A stretch of DNA of 64,000 bases, from the NCBI RefSeq assembly GCF_011605345.1, contig NZ_JAAOXM010000011.1, forward strand, positions 124,001-188,000, in the 5' to 3' direction. The notes beneath the pieces were generated by a model. That model was not told the DNA's origin. It was given only the letters and a program-made list of their open reading frames with translations, and did no database searches. The position numbers and the translations under genes are program-made. Origin of the DNA: Burkholderia sp. D-99. Its GTDB lineage: Bacteria > Pseudomonadota > Gammaproteobacteria > Burkholderiales > Burkholderiaceae. This document shows positions 1 through 8,400 of the stretch, in pieces (position 1 is the first letter of the stretch; every line of letters starts with the position of its first letter).

Positions 1-48
1 GTGTCGGGCAAGAACGCGAAGTACGCGCACTGGCTGACGAAGGTCTGA
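1..48 (+). CDS. ilvE: C-terminal end of branched-chain amino acid aminotransferase (partial)
   Basis: The window opens inside a frame that reads 15 residues, ending in AHWLTKV, and stops with TGA at 46-48. I recognise this ending and the following small zinc-finger gene plus waaF as the usual Burkholderia order after ilvE, the class IV PLP aminotransferase that makes leucine, isoleucine and valine from their keto acids. Only the tail is visible, so identity rests on neighbourhood and the short terminal peptide rather than on catalytic motifs. Confidence 0.6.
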   Translation: MSGKNAKYAHWLTKV

Positions 49-98
49 GCGCGCCGCGCCACCGACCGCCCCACAAAAGAGTGATAAGAGAAAGTCTC

Positions 99-293
99 AT
101 GAGTGAAATCAAGGAAATGCCGCTGGTCGAGCTGACGGCGAAGGATCTTCCCGCGTACTGCCCGAACCCGGCCATGGCGCGCTGGAGCGCGCATCCGCGC
201 GTCTTCATCGACGTCTCGCACGGCGAAGCACGCTGCCCGTACTGCGGCACGCGCTACAAGCTGCGCGACGGCGAGGTCGTCAAGGGCCACTGA
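99..293 (+). CDS. Small zinc-finger (CHCC-type) protein
   Basis: A 64-residue protein with Cys21, His32, Cys46 and Cys49 spaced as in the zf-CHCC family (the fold of the NDUFS6 accessory subunit of mitochondrial complex I). The four residues should bind one zinc ion. Bacterial members are small cytosolic proteins of unproven function, often found beside ilvE. I start it at the ATG at 99, preceded by the purine-rich AAGAGAAAG. An in-frame GTG at 81 would add six residues but lacks a good ribosome site. It lies about 50 bases after ilvE and about 140 before waaF and is probably co-transcribed with them. Confidence 0.85.
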   Translation: MSEIKEMPLVELTAKDLPAYCPNPAMARWSAHPRVFIDVSHGEARCPYCGTRYKLRDGEVVKGH

Positions 294-434
294 GCTCCGG
301 CGGCCGGGCTTGCAGGCCCGCCGACCCGCAAAGGCGGCGCAGCCGGATCCCCGGCGCGCCGCCCTTCTCCATTCTGGCAACCCGAACGCGGCGCCTGGGC
401 GCCGTGCTTCATTACGACATCGGAAGTCGACCTG

Positions 435-1472
435 ATGCGTCGAGCGCTGGTTATCGCACCGAACTGGATCGGTGACGCATTGATGGCGCAGCCACTTTTT
501 GCGCTGCTGAAGAAACTCCATCCCCGCATCGCGATCGATGCCGTCGCGCCCTCGTGGGTCGCGCCCGTGCTCGAGCGGATGCCCGAGATCCACGATGTCT
601 ACGCGACCGATCTCGCGCACGGCAAGCTGCAGCTGCTGCGCCGCTGGCAGCTCGCGAGCGACCTGCGCGACGTCGGTTACGACGCGACGTACGTGCTGCC
701 GAACTCGCTGAAATCTGCGGTGATCCCGTGGCTCGCGAACATCCCGCTGCGGATCGGCTACACGGGCGAGCACCGCTACGGGCTGCTCAACGTGCGGCAC
801 GCGAACCCGACCAAATCGGGCGAGCGGCCGCCGATGACGACCCACTACGCGGCGCTCGCGTACGCGCCGGGCGCCAAGCTGCCCGAGTCGATGAAGACGC
901 TGCCCGCGCCGCGCCTCGACGCCGACCTGAACGAGACGGCGCGCGTGTCCGCGCGTTTCAATCTCGATACGCGCAAGCCGCTCGTCGTGTTCTGCCCCGG
1001 CGCGGAATACGGCCCGGCCAAGCGCTGGCCGCCCGAACACTTCGCGTCGCTCGCCACCATCGTCCACCAGTCGTTCCCGTACACGCAGATCGTCGCGCTC
1101 GGTTCGCAGAAGGACGCCGCGGCCGCGCAGGCGATCGCCGACCACGCGCCGAACGTGCGCAACCTGTGCGGGCAGACATCGCTGTCGGAGGCATGCGCGC
1201 TGATCGCGCGCGCGAACGCGGTGGTCACCAACGATTCGGGGCTGATGCACGTCGCCGCCGCGCTGCGCCGGCCGCTCGTCGCGCTGTACGGCTCGACGGA
1301 TCCGCGCCACACCCCTCCGCTGTCGGACCTGGCGAAGGTACAATGGCTTCATCTCGAATGCAGTCCCTGCTTCGAACGCGAGTGCCCGCTCGGCCACCTG
1401 AAGTGCCTGCGCGAACTCGGTCCCGAGCAGGTATTCGGCGATTTGCGCGGCATGCTCGTCGGGCAGCGCTGA
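435..1472 (+). CDS. waaF: ADP-heptose:LPS heptosyltransferase II
   Basis: A 345-residue GT9-family glycosyltransferase that adds the second L-glycero-D-manno-heptose to the inner core of lipopolysaccharide at the cytoplasmic face of the inner membrane. The N-terminal Rossmann half begins with NWIGD near residues 10-14. The second half carries CPGAEYGPAKRW at about 188-199 and the family signature NDSGLMHVAA at 266-275, followed by GSTDP. A Cys-rich tail (CxxCxxxxC...C, about 309-324) is typical of WaaF. Length matches the family (about 345). It follows ilvE and the zinc-finger gene on the same strand, an arrangement I associate with Burkholderia. Loss of WaaF normally gives deep-rough LPS. 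Confidence 0.95.
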   Translation: MRRALVIAPNWIGDALMAQPLFALLKKLHPRIAIDAVAPSWVAPVLERMPEIHDVYATDLAHGKLQLLRRWQLASDLRDVGYDATYVLPNSLKSAVIPWLANIPLRIGYTGEHRYGLLNVRHANPTKSGERPPMTTHYAALAYAPGAKLPESMKTLPAPRLDADLNETARVSARFNLDTRKPLVVFCPGAEYGPAKRWPPEHFASLATIVHQSFPYTQIVALGSQKDAAAAQAIADHAPNVRNLCGQTSLSEACALIARANAVVTNDSGLMHVAAALRRPLVALYGSTDPRHTPPLSDLAKVQWLHLECSPCFERECPLGHLKCLRELGPEQVFGDLRGMLVGQR

Positions 1473-1587
1473 CCCTGGCCGGCAGCGTCGCACGACGCGC
1501 CGGGCAATCCGATTCACCGGTGTACGGCGGCTCCATCCGGGCCGCCGTGCTGAATACGGCGCGCGACGCGCGCGAGAGATAACCCCG

Positions 1588-2034
1588 ATGCCACGTTTTG
1601 CCCGCCTCTTCGAAGCCGCCGCCGATACGCTGAATGCCTACTACCAGGCCGTCGCCGATGCCAATCTCGACGCGCTGCTGGGATTGTGGATCGACGAGGA
1701 TTTCGCCAGCTGCGTATGGGCGGACGGCGAGCATCTGCATGGCCTCGACCAGATCCGCAGCGGGCTCGCCAACCGGCTCGCCACGCGCCCCGTGACGATC
1801 GAGCCGCTCGACATCCGCGTATACGACAGTCTCGGCACCGTCGTCTACACGATCGCCGAGGCGCATCAGCAGGCCGACCTGACGGCCGAACCCGACATGG
1901 TTTTCGCCACGTACGTGATGATTCACGAACGCGGCGAGTGGCGCATCGCGCATATTCACGCGAGCCCGATTCCCGAACAGGCGGCCGGACAATTCGCCGC
2001 GAAGATCCGTCACGGGCAGGGTCCGCTGCACTGA
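1588..2034 (+). CDS. NTF2-like / SnoaL-type small domain protein
   Basis: A 148-residue soluble protein with the features of the NTF2-like (SnoaL or DUF4440-type) cone fold. It has an N-terminal helix with repeated ANLDALLGLW-like text, a middle section that reads as a stress-response ketosteroid-isomerase-like domain (DLDQIRSGL), and a C-terminal beta section ending near WRIAHIHASP, the usual last strand of the fold. No catalytic residue can be assigned. It lies between waaF and the YheT-like hydrolase on the same strand with short gaps, so it may be in one transcript with them. Role unknown. Confidence 0.8.
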   Translation: MPRFARLFEAAADTLNAYYQAVADANLDALLGLWIDEDFASCVWADGEHLHGLDQIRSGLANRLATRPVTIEPLDIRVYDSLGTVVYTIAEAHQQADLTAEPDMVFATYVMIHERGEWRIAHIHASPIPEQAAGQFAAKIRHGQGPLH

Positions 2035-2067
2035 CGAAGAAAGAAGCAACGCATTTGCGGGGCGATC

Positions 2068-3105
2068 ATGAGTACGGCTTCTCCGCCCACCTCGCCGCTG
2101 ACCGGGGCTCCGGCCCCCGACGACGATTCATCGCGCTATCGCGCACCGCGCTGGCTGCCGAACAGCCATGCCCAGACCATCGTGCCCGCGCTGTTCGCAC
2201 GGCGTCCGGTCGTCGCTTACCGACGAGAGCGATGGGAAACCCCCGACCACGATTTCATCGATCTCGACTGGGTCGCGCATCTCGACAGCGCGGCGCCACC
2301 GCCTGACGCGCCGCTGTTCGTGCTGTTCCACGGCCTCGAAGGCAGCTCCGGCTCGCACTACGCGCTCGCGATGATGGCCGCCGCGCGCGCGAAGGGCTGG
2401 CACGCGGTCGTGCCGCACTTCCGCAGTTGCAGCGGCGAGATCAACCGCCAGCCGCGCTTCTACCATCTCGCCGACAGCGCCGAAGTCGACTGGATCCTGC
2501 GCCGGCTCGCCGCGCAGCATCGCGGGCCGCTGGTTGCGGCCGGCGTGTCGCTCGGCGGCAACGTGCTGCTGCGCTGGCTCGGCGAGCATCGCAGCGACAC
2601 GTCGATCCTGCGGGCGGCCGCCGCGATCTCGACTCCGATCGACGTGCACGCGGGCGGGCGCGCGCTGTCTCAGGGGTTCGCGATGGTCTACACGCGCAGC
2701 TTCCTGAAGACGCTCAAGCGCAAGGCGCTCGCGAAGCTCGACCAGTATCCGGGGTTGTTCGACCGCGAAGCGATGCTGCAGGCCGTGACGATGCGCGACT
2801 TCGACGAGATCGTGACCGCGCCGCTGCACGGTTTCGCGAACGCGGACGACTACTGGACGAAGGCGACGACACGGCCGCTGCTGCCCGCGATCGACGTGCC
2901 GACGCTAATCCTCAACGCCCGCAACGACCCGTTCCTGCCCGAGTCCGCGCTGCCGGGCCCGGCCGACGTATCGCCGGCCGTCGAGCTCGACCAGCCCGCG
3001 GACGGCGGACACGCGGGATTCATGACCGGGCCGTTCCCCGGCCGCCTCGACTGGCTGTCGGCGCGGGTGTTCGGCTATTGCTCCAAATTCGTCGACCATG
3101 GATGA
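2068..3105 (+). CDS. YheT-family alpha/beta hydrolase
   Basis: A 345-residue alpha/beta-hydrolase of the YheT/ABHD family (esterase or lipase-like, natural substrate unknown). The family entry motif WLPNSHAQTI is at about 29-38, the oxyanion region LFHGLEGSSGSHY at about 86-98, and the nucleophile elbow GVSLGG places Ser161 as nucleophile. The late GGHAGF motif supplies the catalytic His. No signal peptide is seen, so it should be cytosolic. Its last eight bases overlap the start of the next gene, suggesting translational coupling. Family length is about 320-350. Confidence 0.9.
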   Translation: MSTASPPTSPLTGAPAPDDDSSRYRAPRWLPNSHAQTIVPALFARRPVVAYRRERWETPDHDFIDLDWVAHLDSAAPPPDAPLFVLFHGLEGSSGSHYALAMMAAARAKGWHAVVPHFRSCSGEINRQPRFYHLADSAEVDWILRRLAAQHRGPLVAAGVSLGGNVLLRWLGEHRSDTSILRAAAAISTPIDVHAGGRALSQGFAMVYTRSFLKTLKRKALAKLDQYPGLFDREAMLQAVTMRDFDEIVTAPLHGFANADDYWTKATTRPLLPAIDVPTLILNARNDPFLPESALPGPADVSPAVELDQPADGGHAGFMTGPFPGRLDWLSARVFGYCSKFVDHG

Positions 3106-3685
3106 CATCGTCAGGCAGGCCCTCGCCAAATGGCCGAACGTGCCGCACTGTACCGGCTGGCTGCTGCTCGACCGGCGCGGCGAATGGCGGCTGCGCGACG
3201 ACGCGGCCCAGGCGGCCGGCGAGCTCGGCTCGCCGATCCGGCATGCGGCGCTGAACGCGTTCATCGGCCGCAACTACGAATGCGACGCGCAGGGCCAGTG
3301 GTTCTTCCAGAACGGGCCGCAGCGCGTGTACGTCGAGCTTGCCTATACGCCGTGGGTCGTCCGGCTCGCCGAACGCGACGGGCAACTCGCGCTCACCGAC
3401 CAGACCGGCACGCCGTTCGAACCGGACGAAGCATGGCTCGACGACGCGGGCGGCGTGCTGTTTCGCGCGGCCGGCACGGCGCCGCGCATCGCGGCGCTGC
3501 ACGATCACGATCTGGGGCTGTTCGCCGATCACGCGGATTTCGATGCCGCACCGCCGGTGCTGCGCTGGCGCGACGGCCGCATGCTGCCGCTCGGCAGCAT
3601 CGTCTGCGCGGACGTGCCTGCGCGGTTCGGCTACGTCGCCAGCCCGGCGCAACAGGCTCGCGACGCGGCCGGCGCCAGCACCTGA
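3098..3685 (+). CDS. Conserved hypothetical protein (DUF-type), 195 residues
   Basis: A 195-residue soluble protein beginning MDDIVRQALAKWPNVPHC. It has the look of a conserved proteobacterial domain of unknown function that follows YheT-like hydrolases: GWLLLDRRGEWRLRD near the start, then GQWFFQNGPQRVYVELAYTPWV near residues 67-88, and DHDLGLFADH near 135-145. The start overlaps the end of the hydrolase gene by eight bases, so the two are probably co-translated and may share a role. I do not recognise catalytic residues, membrane segments or a signal peptide and assign no function. Confidence 0.75.
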   Translation: MDDIVRQALAKWPNVPHCTGWLLLDRRGEWRLRDDAAQAAGELGSPIRHAALNAFIGRNYECDAQGQWFFQNGPQRVYVELAYTPWVVRLAERDGQLALTDQTGTPFEPDEAWLDDAGGVLFRAAGTAPRIAALHDHDLGLFADHADFDAAPPVLRWRDGRMLPLGSIVCADVPARFGYVASPAQQARDAAGAST

Positions 3686-3724
3686 CCTGCAGCGGCTTCG
3701 CCCCCGCCTGGCGCGCGCCGGACG

Positions 3725-5419
3725 CTACCCGCGGCCGTTCTTCTCGTCTTCGCGCTCTTCCTTGTAGCGCGCCTCGAATTCCAGCAGCCGCGCGCCGATC
3801 ATCGACTGCTCGTAGAACGAGACGTCCTTCGCGTCGCGCGCTTCCTTCAGCTGGCGAATCGCCGACGGCCATGCGCCGTCGAGCGCAAGCTTCTCCGCGA
3901 GCGCGCGGCGCCGCGCCAGCACGTCGCCCTTGCCGTCGCTCGCCTTCGCGAGATAGTCCCACCAGTCCGGCTGCTCGGGGTCGGCCTTCGCCTGCGCGCG
4001 TGCCTGCGCCTGCGCGTCGGCGAAACGGCGCGCCGCGATCAGTGCCTGGAGATGCACGACGATCGCCGCGTGCGACGCCGGCCAGCGCCGCTGCGCGAGC
4101 GCCGCGAGCCGCACCGCCTCGTCGGCCCGCCCCGCACGGCGCGCGAGGTCGGCAGCCAGCACATCGAGGCTCGGCGAACTCATCGCCGGATCGTCCTCGC
4201 GCCGCTCACGCGCGTCGAACGCCGTGCGTGCCGACGCGAGCGCCTTGCCGGCCGCGTCGTACTCGCCGAGCTGCGCATTCGCGAGCGCGATGCCGTACCA
4301 GTTCGCCGCGACGTTCGGCGCCGTGCGATCGTCGATCTCGGACTGCATCCGGCGCACTTCGGCCGCGATGTCGGTCGGCGCGCGGTTCTGCAGGACCCGC
4401 AACCGCGCGCGCACGAACCCGTATTCGGGCGACTGGCGCGGCTGCCGGTACGGCGCGCGGCGCGCGCGATCCTCCATGTCGGCGATCCGTTCGCCGGTCA
4501 GCGGGTGCGTGCGCGCATACGCCGGCACGCCCGCATCGCCCATCGACGCGCGGTCGAGCCGCTCGAAGAAGCCCGGCATCCCGTACGGGTCATAGCCCGC
4601 GCCTGCGAGCAACTGGAAGCCGACCCGATCGGCCTCGCGCTCGGCCGAGCGCGAGAAGCGCAGCTGGTTGTCCACCGCGTACGCCTGCCCGCCCACCGCG
4701 ATCGCGCTGCCGAGGTCGCCGCTTCTCGCGAGCACGCCGGCCAGCACGCCGAGCAGCATCGTCGCGAGCGCCGTATAGCCGGTCTTCTCGTTCGCGCCGA
4801 TCATCCGCGCGATGTGCCGCTGCAGCACGTGCCCCATCTCGTGACCGACCACCGACGCGAGTTCCGACTCCGTCTGCGTCGTGACGACGAGCCCGCTGTT
4901 GATCCCGATGAAGCCGCCCGGCATCGAGAACGCGTTGATCTGCGGATCGCGCACCGGGAACAGGTCGAAGTCCGGCGTGTAGCCGCCGATGAAGCGCGCG
5001 GCCGCCGCGGCCGCGAGCCGCGCCGCCATCGCATTCAGGTAGTCGCGCACGAGCCAGTCGTCGAGATAGTCGGGATCGCGCCGCACTTCGCGCATCACCC
5101 GCTCGCCGAGCCGGCGCTCGGCCTGCGGCGTCAGTGAACCGCCGGAGCCGTCGCCGAGGTCGGGCAACTCGAGCGCGCGCAGCGGCGCGCGCAGGCTCGC
5201 GGCCGGTGCCGATGCACCGCCCGCACCGGAGAACCGGCTCTCCGCGCCGCCGTACGTACCGAACACGCCGGCCGCGATGCCGGACGGCACGGTGGAAATC
5301 GACCGGGCGCCGCCGGCCGCCGATTCGAGCGGCGGTGCGGACGCACGCTGCGCATGGCCGCTCGGCGGCAAGGCGAGCGCCGCCGACAGCGACACGGCAA
5401 GCAACTGTTTGACACGCAT
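3725..5419 (-). CDS. Secreted M48-family zinc metalloprotease with TPR-like C terminus (BepA/YfgC type)
   Basis: A 564-residue protein with a signal peptide (cleavage near GHAQ, residue 24) and a peptidase M48 domain at about 100-300. The zinc site is HEMGH at 193-197 with the third ligand Glu262 in EREAD. The C-terminal 230 residues are helical and rich in Ala/Arg, as in the TPR part of BepA (YfgC), a periplasmic protease and chaperone that checks assembly of outer-membrane proteins such as LptD. The family is usually about 490 residues; here a low-complexity Ser/Gly/Ala stretch (about 25-90) lengthens the N terminus. It converges with the upstream plus-strand operon and is divergent from moaC. 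Confidence 0.9.
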   Translation of the reverse strand: MRVKQLLAVSLSAALALPPSGHAQRASAPPLESAAGGARSISTVPSGIAAGVFGTYGGAESRFSGAGGASAPAASLRAPLRALELPDLGDGSGGSLTPQAERRLGERVMREVRRDPDYLDDWLVRDYLNAMAARLAAAAAARFIGGYTPDFDLFPVRDPQINAFSMPGGFIGINSGLVVTTQTESELASVVGHEMGHVLQRHIARMIGANEKTGYTALATMLLGVLAGVLARSGDLGSAIAVGGQAYAVDNQLRFSRSAEREADRVGFQLLAGAGYDPYGMPGFFERLDRASMGDAGVPAYARTHPLTGERIADMEDRARRAPYRQPRQSPEYGFVRARLRVLQNRAPTDIAAEVRRMQSEIDDRTAPNVAANWYGIALANAQLGEYDAAGKALASARTAFDARERREDDPAMSSPSLDVLAADLARRAGRADEAVRLAALAQRRWPASHAAIVVHLQALIAARRFADAQAQARAQAKADPEQPDWWDYLAKASDGKGDVLARRRALAEKLALDGAWPSAIRQLKEARDAKDVSFYEQSMIGARLLEFEARYKEEREDEKNGRG

Positions 5420-5689
5420 GGCAGGATGAAAGCGACGCCGCCCCGCGCCGGGCGCGCATCGCGGCGTTTGGTCTGAATATTCGGGTCATTGTACCGGCGC
5501 CGCGGTGACTGTCCCGTGCCACGCCGGTGCCATCTGCGCTCCGGCAACGCGAACGCCGCTGCTATGATAAGCGCCCGTTGAAACGTAGCATCGGGTCGGG
5601 AGCCGGGATCGGATTCAGCGCCCTGCCCGATCGCGAAGCAGGATCGAGGAACGTGCTCGTGCGAGCACGCCGTTCCACTGGAGCATGAC

Positions 5690-6178
5690 ATGTCAGGACT
5701 CACCCATTTCGACGCCGCCGGCCATGCGCACATGGTCGACGTCGGCGGCAAGCAGGAAACCCAACGCATCGCGATCGCGCGCGGCACGATCCGGATGCTG
5801 CCGGCCACGTTCGCGCTGATCCGCGACGGCAAGGCCAAGAAAGGTGACGTGCTCGGCGTCGCACGCATCGCGGCCATCCAGGGCGCCAAGCGCACGTCCG
5901 ACCTCATTCCGCTGTGTCACCCGCTCGCGCTGACGCGCGTGGCCGTCGATTTCGAACTCGACGACACGCTGCCGGGCGTCCACTGCGTCGCGCAGGTCGA
6001 AACGTTCGGACGAACCGGCGTCGAGATGGAAGCGCTGACCGCCGTGCAGGTCGGGCTGCTGACCGTCTACGACATGTGCAAGGCCGTCGATCGCGGGATG
6101 GTGATCACCGACGTGAGCGTGCGCGAGAAACGCGGCGGGAAGTCCGGGGACTGGAAGGCGGAAGACGTCGCGGGTTGA
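5690..6178 (+). CDS. moaC: Cyclic pyranopterin monophosphate synthase
   Basis: A 162-residue cytosolic enzyme that, with MoaA, converts GTP into cyclic pyranopterin monophosphate, the first intermediate of molybdenum cofactor synthesis. Family motifs are complete: LCHPL at 75-79, GVEMEAL at about 110-116 and VYDMCKAVDRGM, giving the expected active-site Asp128 and Lys131. Length equals the usual 160 residues. It stands alone here, about 270 bases from the divergent M48 gene, and other moa genes are not in the window. The ATG is preceded by GGAGC about eight bases upstream. Confidence 0.97.
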   Translation: MSGLTHFDAAGHAHMVDVGGKQETQRIAIARGTIRMLPATFALIRDGKAKKGDVLGVARIAAIQGAKRTSDLIPLCHPLALTRVAVDFELDDTLPGVHCVAQVETFGRTGVEMEALTAVQVGLLTVYDMCKAVDRGMVITDVSVREKRGGKSGDWKAEDVAG

Positions 6179-6203
6179 CCGCCGGCGGCAACAGCAGCCA
6201 TTC

Positions 6204-6235
6204 ACGGGGCATCGTCGGCCGTAGCGATGCCCCGT
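6204..6235 (+). repeat. Perfect 11-bp inverted repeat after moaC
   Basis: ACGGGGCATCG at 6204-6214 is matched by CGATGCCCCGT at 6225-6235 across a ten-base loop. It lies 26 bases after the moaC stop and 35 before the next start. No U-rich tract follows on either strand, so it is terminator-like but could equally stabilise the transcript end. Confidence 0.6.
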
Positions 6236-6269
6236 TCGAACGATAAGAAACCAGAAGAACACATTACCG

Positions 6270-7475
6270 ATGAAGAACCGCACGCTGAAATACGCCGCGC
6301 CGCTGCTGTGCGCGCTCTCGCTGCTGCCGGCCGCCGCTTCGGCCGCCGGCACCTGCCCCGCCGCCGACACTGCCGCGCGCGCGGCCATCGACGCGCAGCA
6401 CCGCGTACAGCAGGTCCGCAATCCGCCGAGCGACGGCGCCGGCGTCGACATTTCGCCGCCGCTGCGCGACGCGCTGCGTGCGTACAAGCAGGCGCTCGCC
6501 GGCGCGATCGATGCGCGGCTCGCATGCAGTGACGAACAGGTCGACCCGGCCGCGCTGAAACGAACGCTCGCAGCCGCGCTCGGCGTGCCGGCACGGCCGG
6601 TCCAGCCGAAAGACGGCGAATCGGCGTTCGGCCGCAATCCGGACGTCGACGTCGAACGCGGCGGCACGGCCCGCACGTTGCTCTTCGTGCGCGCCGGCTT
6701 CGACATCGCATGCGGCGACGACAACCTGCTGACCGCTTACGCATGGGAAAACGGCGGCTGGCGGCGCGTGCTGCGCTGGCAGGCCGACGACTACAAGGAC
6801 ATCGGCGGCGCGTACGGCGGCGGCTTCTGGTTCTCGGCGCTGCCCGGCGGGCAGGTTGCGGTCGTCCACGGCACGCCGTGGTGCGCGTCGCGCTGGAGCC
6901 AGTTCGCCGCGGACGTGGTCGCACCGGCCAACGGCCCGGCCGCGCAGCACGTGCTGTTCCATGCCGAGAACAGCTACGTGCTCGACGAAAACCCGATCCG
7001 GTTCAAGGTGCGCCCCGACGGCTTCGAGGTGCGTGCGACGGTCGGCTCGATGGACAGCGAAGTGATGACGCGGCCCGGCGTCTTCCGTTATCGCGTCGAC
7101 GGCGGCACCGTGCAGCGCGTACAACCTGTCGCGCTCAACGGCCGCGATTTCGTCGACGAATGGCTGAATGTGGACGATACGCAGGCGCGCGAATGGAGCG
7201 AACCCGTCGCCGCGGCTGCCGCGCTGAAAGGTCGGCAGGCGTTCGACAAGGCCCGCAAGGCGCCCGGTACCGGGTTCGAGTACGGCCCGGTGCGTGGCTG
7301 CTCGGACAGCAAGGACCGCTTTCAGGTCGAACTCGACCTGACGGGCAACACCGGGGAAACGGTTGCGCGGCACTATGCGCAGATTCGCCAGGAGCGCAAC
7401 GGGTTCACGCTGCTCGGGCTGAGCACGGCGGCCGAGCCGGCTTGCCGCGGCGCGAACCTGATGCCGCGGCACTGA
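6270..7475 (+). CDS. Secreted hypothetical protein, 401 residues
   Basis: A 401-residue protein with a clear Sec signal peptide (MKNRTLKYAAPLLCALSLLP..., cleavage after about Ala25 in ASAAG). The mature part has several cysteines spaced as possible disulfide pairs (CPAAD near the start, ACSDEQ, ACGDD, WCASRW, GCSDS, ACRG), fitting a periplasmic location. The text is Ala/Asp/Arg-rich with beta-like segments such as GGGFWFSALPGGQVAVVHG. I do not recognise a known family. It follows moaC on the same strand with an inverted repeat between them, so co-transcription is uncertain. Confidence 0.75.
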   Translation: MKNRTLKYAAPLLCALSLLPAAASAAGTCPAADTAARAAIDAQHRVQQVRNPPSDGAGVDISPPLRDALRAYKQALAGAIDARLACSDEQVDPAALKRTLAAALGVPARPVQPKDGESAFGRNPDVDVERGGTARTLLFVRAGFDIACGDDNLLTAYAWENGGWRRVLRWQADDYKDIGGAYGGGFWFSALPGGQVAVVHGTPWCASRWSQFAADVVAPANGPAAQHVLFHAENSYVLDENPIRFKVRPDGFEVRATVGSMDSEVMTRPGVFRYRVDGGTVQRVQPVALNGRDFVDEWLNVDDTQAREWSEPVAAAAALKGRQAFDKARKAPGTGFEYGPVRGCSDSKDRFQVELDLTGNTGETVARHYAQIRQERNGFTLLGLSTAAEPACRGANLMPRH

Positions 7476-7596
7476 ACGCCGGGCACGCGCGGCCCGACGG
7501 CCGCGTGCATCGACCTTCGGCGGCCATGCACAGCGACGCGGCTGGCAGGAAACGAAACCGGACGGCAACCCGCACGCAGGCCGCGCCGCCCACGCG

Positions 7597-7947
7597 TCAC
7601 TGGCCGCGCTGCGGCTCGAACACGAACGGTTGTGTCAGCAGGAACGGATTCGCGGTCGCGCCCGTCTGCACGCAGGTCGCGTGCGTCATCGCGTCGACGG
7701 CCGCGCGATCGGCCGCCGCATTGCGGCTGCTCGTGGTCACGGTGACGTTCTGCGCTTCGCCGGACGTCGTCATCAGCGCGCGCACGAGCACGGTCGCCGG
7801 GCGCGTGAGCGGCTTCGCGGTATCCGGATAGACGGCACGCGGAATGTGGCAGGTCAGCTTGCTTTCCTGCGACGACGACAGCATCGCGCAGCCGGAAAAC
7901 AGCATCGCGACGGCGGGCAGGATCAGGTAGGTCGAGCGAATGGCCAT
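7597..7947 (-). CDS. Small lipoprotein with TonB C-terminal-like domain
   Basis: A 116-residue protein starting MAIRSTYLILPAVAMLFSGC, a lipoprotein signal peptide with the modified Cys near residue 20. The remainder (CHIPRAVYPDTAKPLTRPATVLVRALMTTSGEAQNVTV...) resembles the TonB C-terminal fold: a YP motif early, a strand with V-x-V text, then an RAAVDAM helix. Unlike true TonB it has no membrane anchor or proline spacer, so it more likely belongs to the 'energy transducer TonB-like' small lipoproteins of unknown role. The frame is open 33 codons further upstream, but only the ATG at 7947 gives a proper signal peptide. Confidence 0.7.
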   Translation of the reverse strand: MAIRSTYLILPAVAMLFSGCAMLSSSQESKLTCHIPRAVYPDTAKPLTRPATVLVRALMTTSGEAQNVTVTTSSRNAAADRAAVDAMTHATCVQTGATANPFLLTQPFVFEPQRGQ

Positions 7948-8362
7948 GGTCGAATATCGTTCTTCAGCACTGTTCCGGACGAACGCGCCGCGCACCGGGA
8001 AACATCGCCCGACCGCATCGCATGCGTCACACTGCGCCGCGGCCATCGGACCGGCGCCCCGTTACGGCCGCGCGGCCGATCGATGCTCGGCCGCGATCCT
8101 GCTTGACGGACTTCCCGGTTGGCCCGGTGTTGCCGGTGTTCGCGCCAGCCCCTGCCTCGCACGGGCCGGCACGCGAGCGCTTTCGCGCATTGTGCACGTG
8201 CCGCCCGGCGAGCGGCGGCGATTTGACAATGGTTGACGCGAATCGCCGCGCCTTCAGCCGGAATCCGCGCAATCCACGAGGTAATCGATACGCGGTCGAT
8301 TCGCCCGGTTCAAGCCGGGCGGTTCCGCCCCGCGCGCACCGCTGCTTCCTCACGGCGCGGCA
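7948..8362. other. Gene-free stretch between lipoprotein and pglL
   Basis: No credible coding region is seen; short open frames here have atypical composition and no ribosome site. A small GCCCGG/CCGGGC hairpin lies at 8303-8320. The stretch probably holds the lipoprotein promoter at its left end. Confidence 0.5.
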
Positions 8363-8389
8363 CCTGCCGGAATTCCCCGTTCCGGCAGG
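8363..8389 (-). terminator. Terminator-like hairpin after pglL
   Basis: CCTGCCGGAA at 8363-8372 pairs perfectly with TTCCGGCAGG at 8380-8389 across seven bases, 12 bases beyond the pglL stop codon. The U-tract is missing, so termination would be weak or Rho-assisted. Confidence 0.5.
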
Positions 8390-8400
8390 CGCTGCGCGTA

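Noticed and set aside
81..98. GTG start for the small zinc protein, adding six residues
   Set aside because: The added residues are not part of the domain, and the AAGAGAAAG sequence is placed as ribosome site for the ATG at 99.
1524..1552. ACGGCGGC/GCCGCCGT hairpin after waaF as a terminator
   Set aside because: The stem is good but no U-tract follows and the downstream gene is close and on the same strand, so I did not list it.
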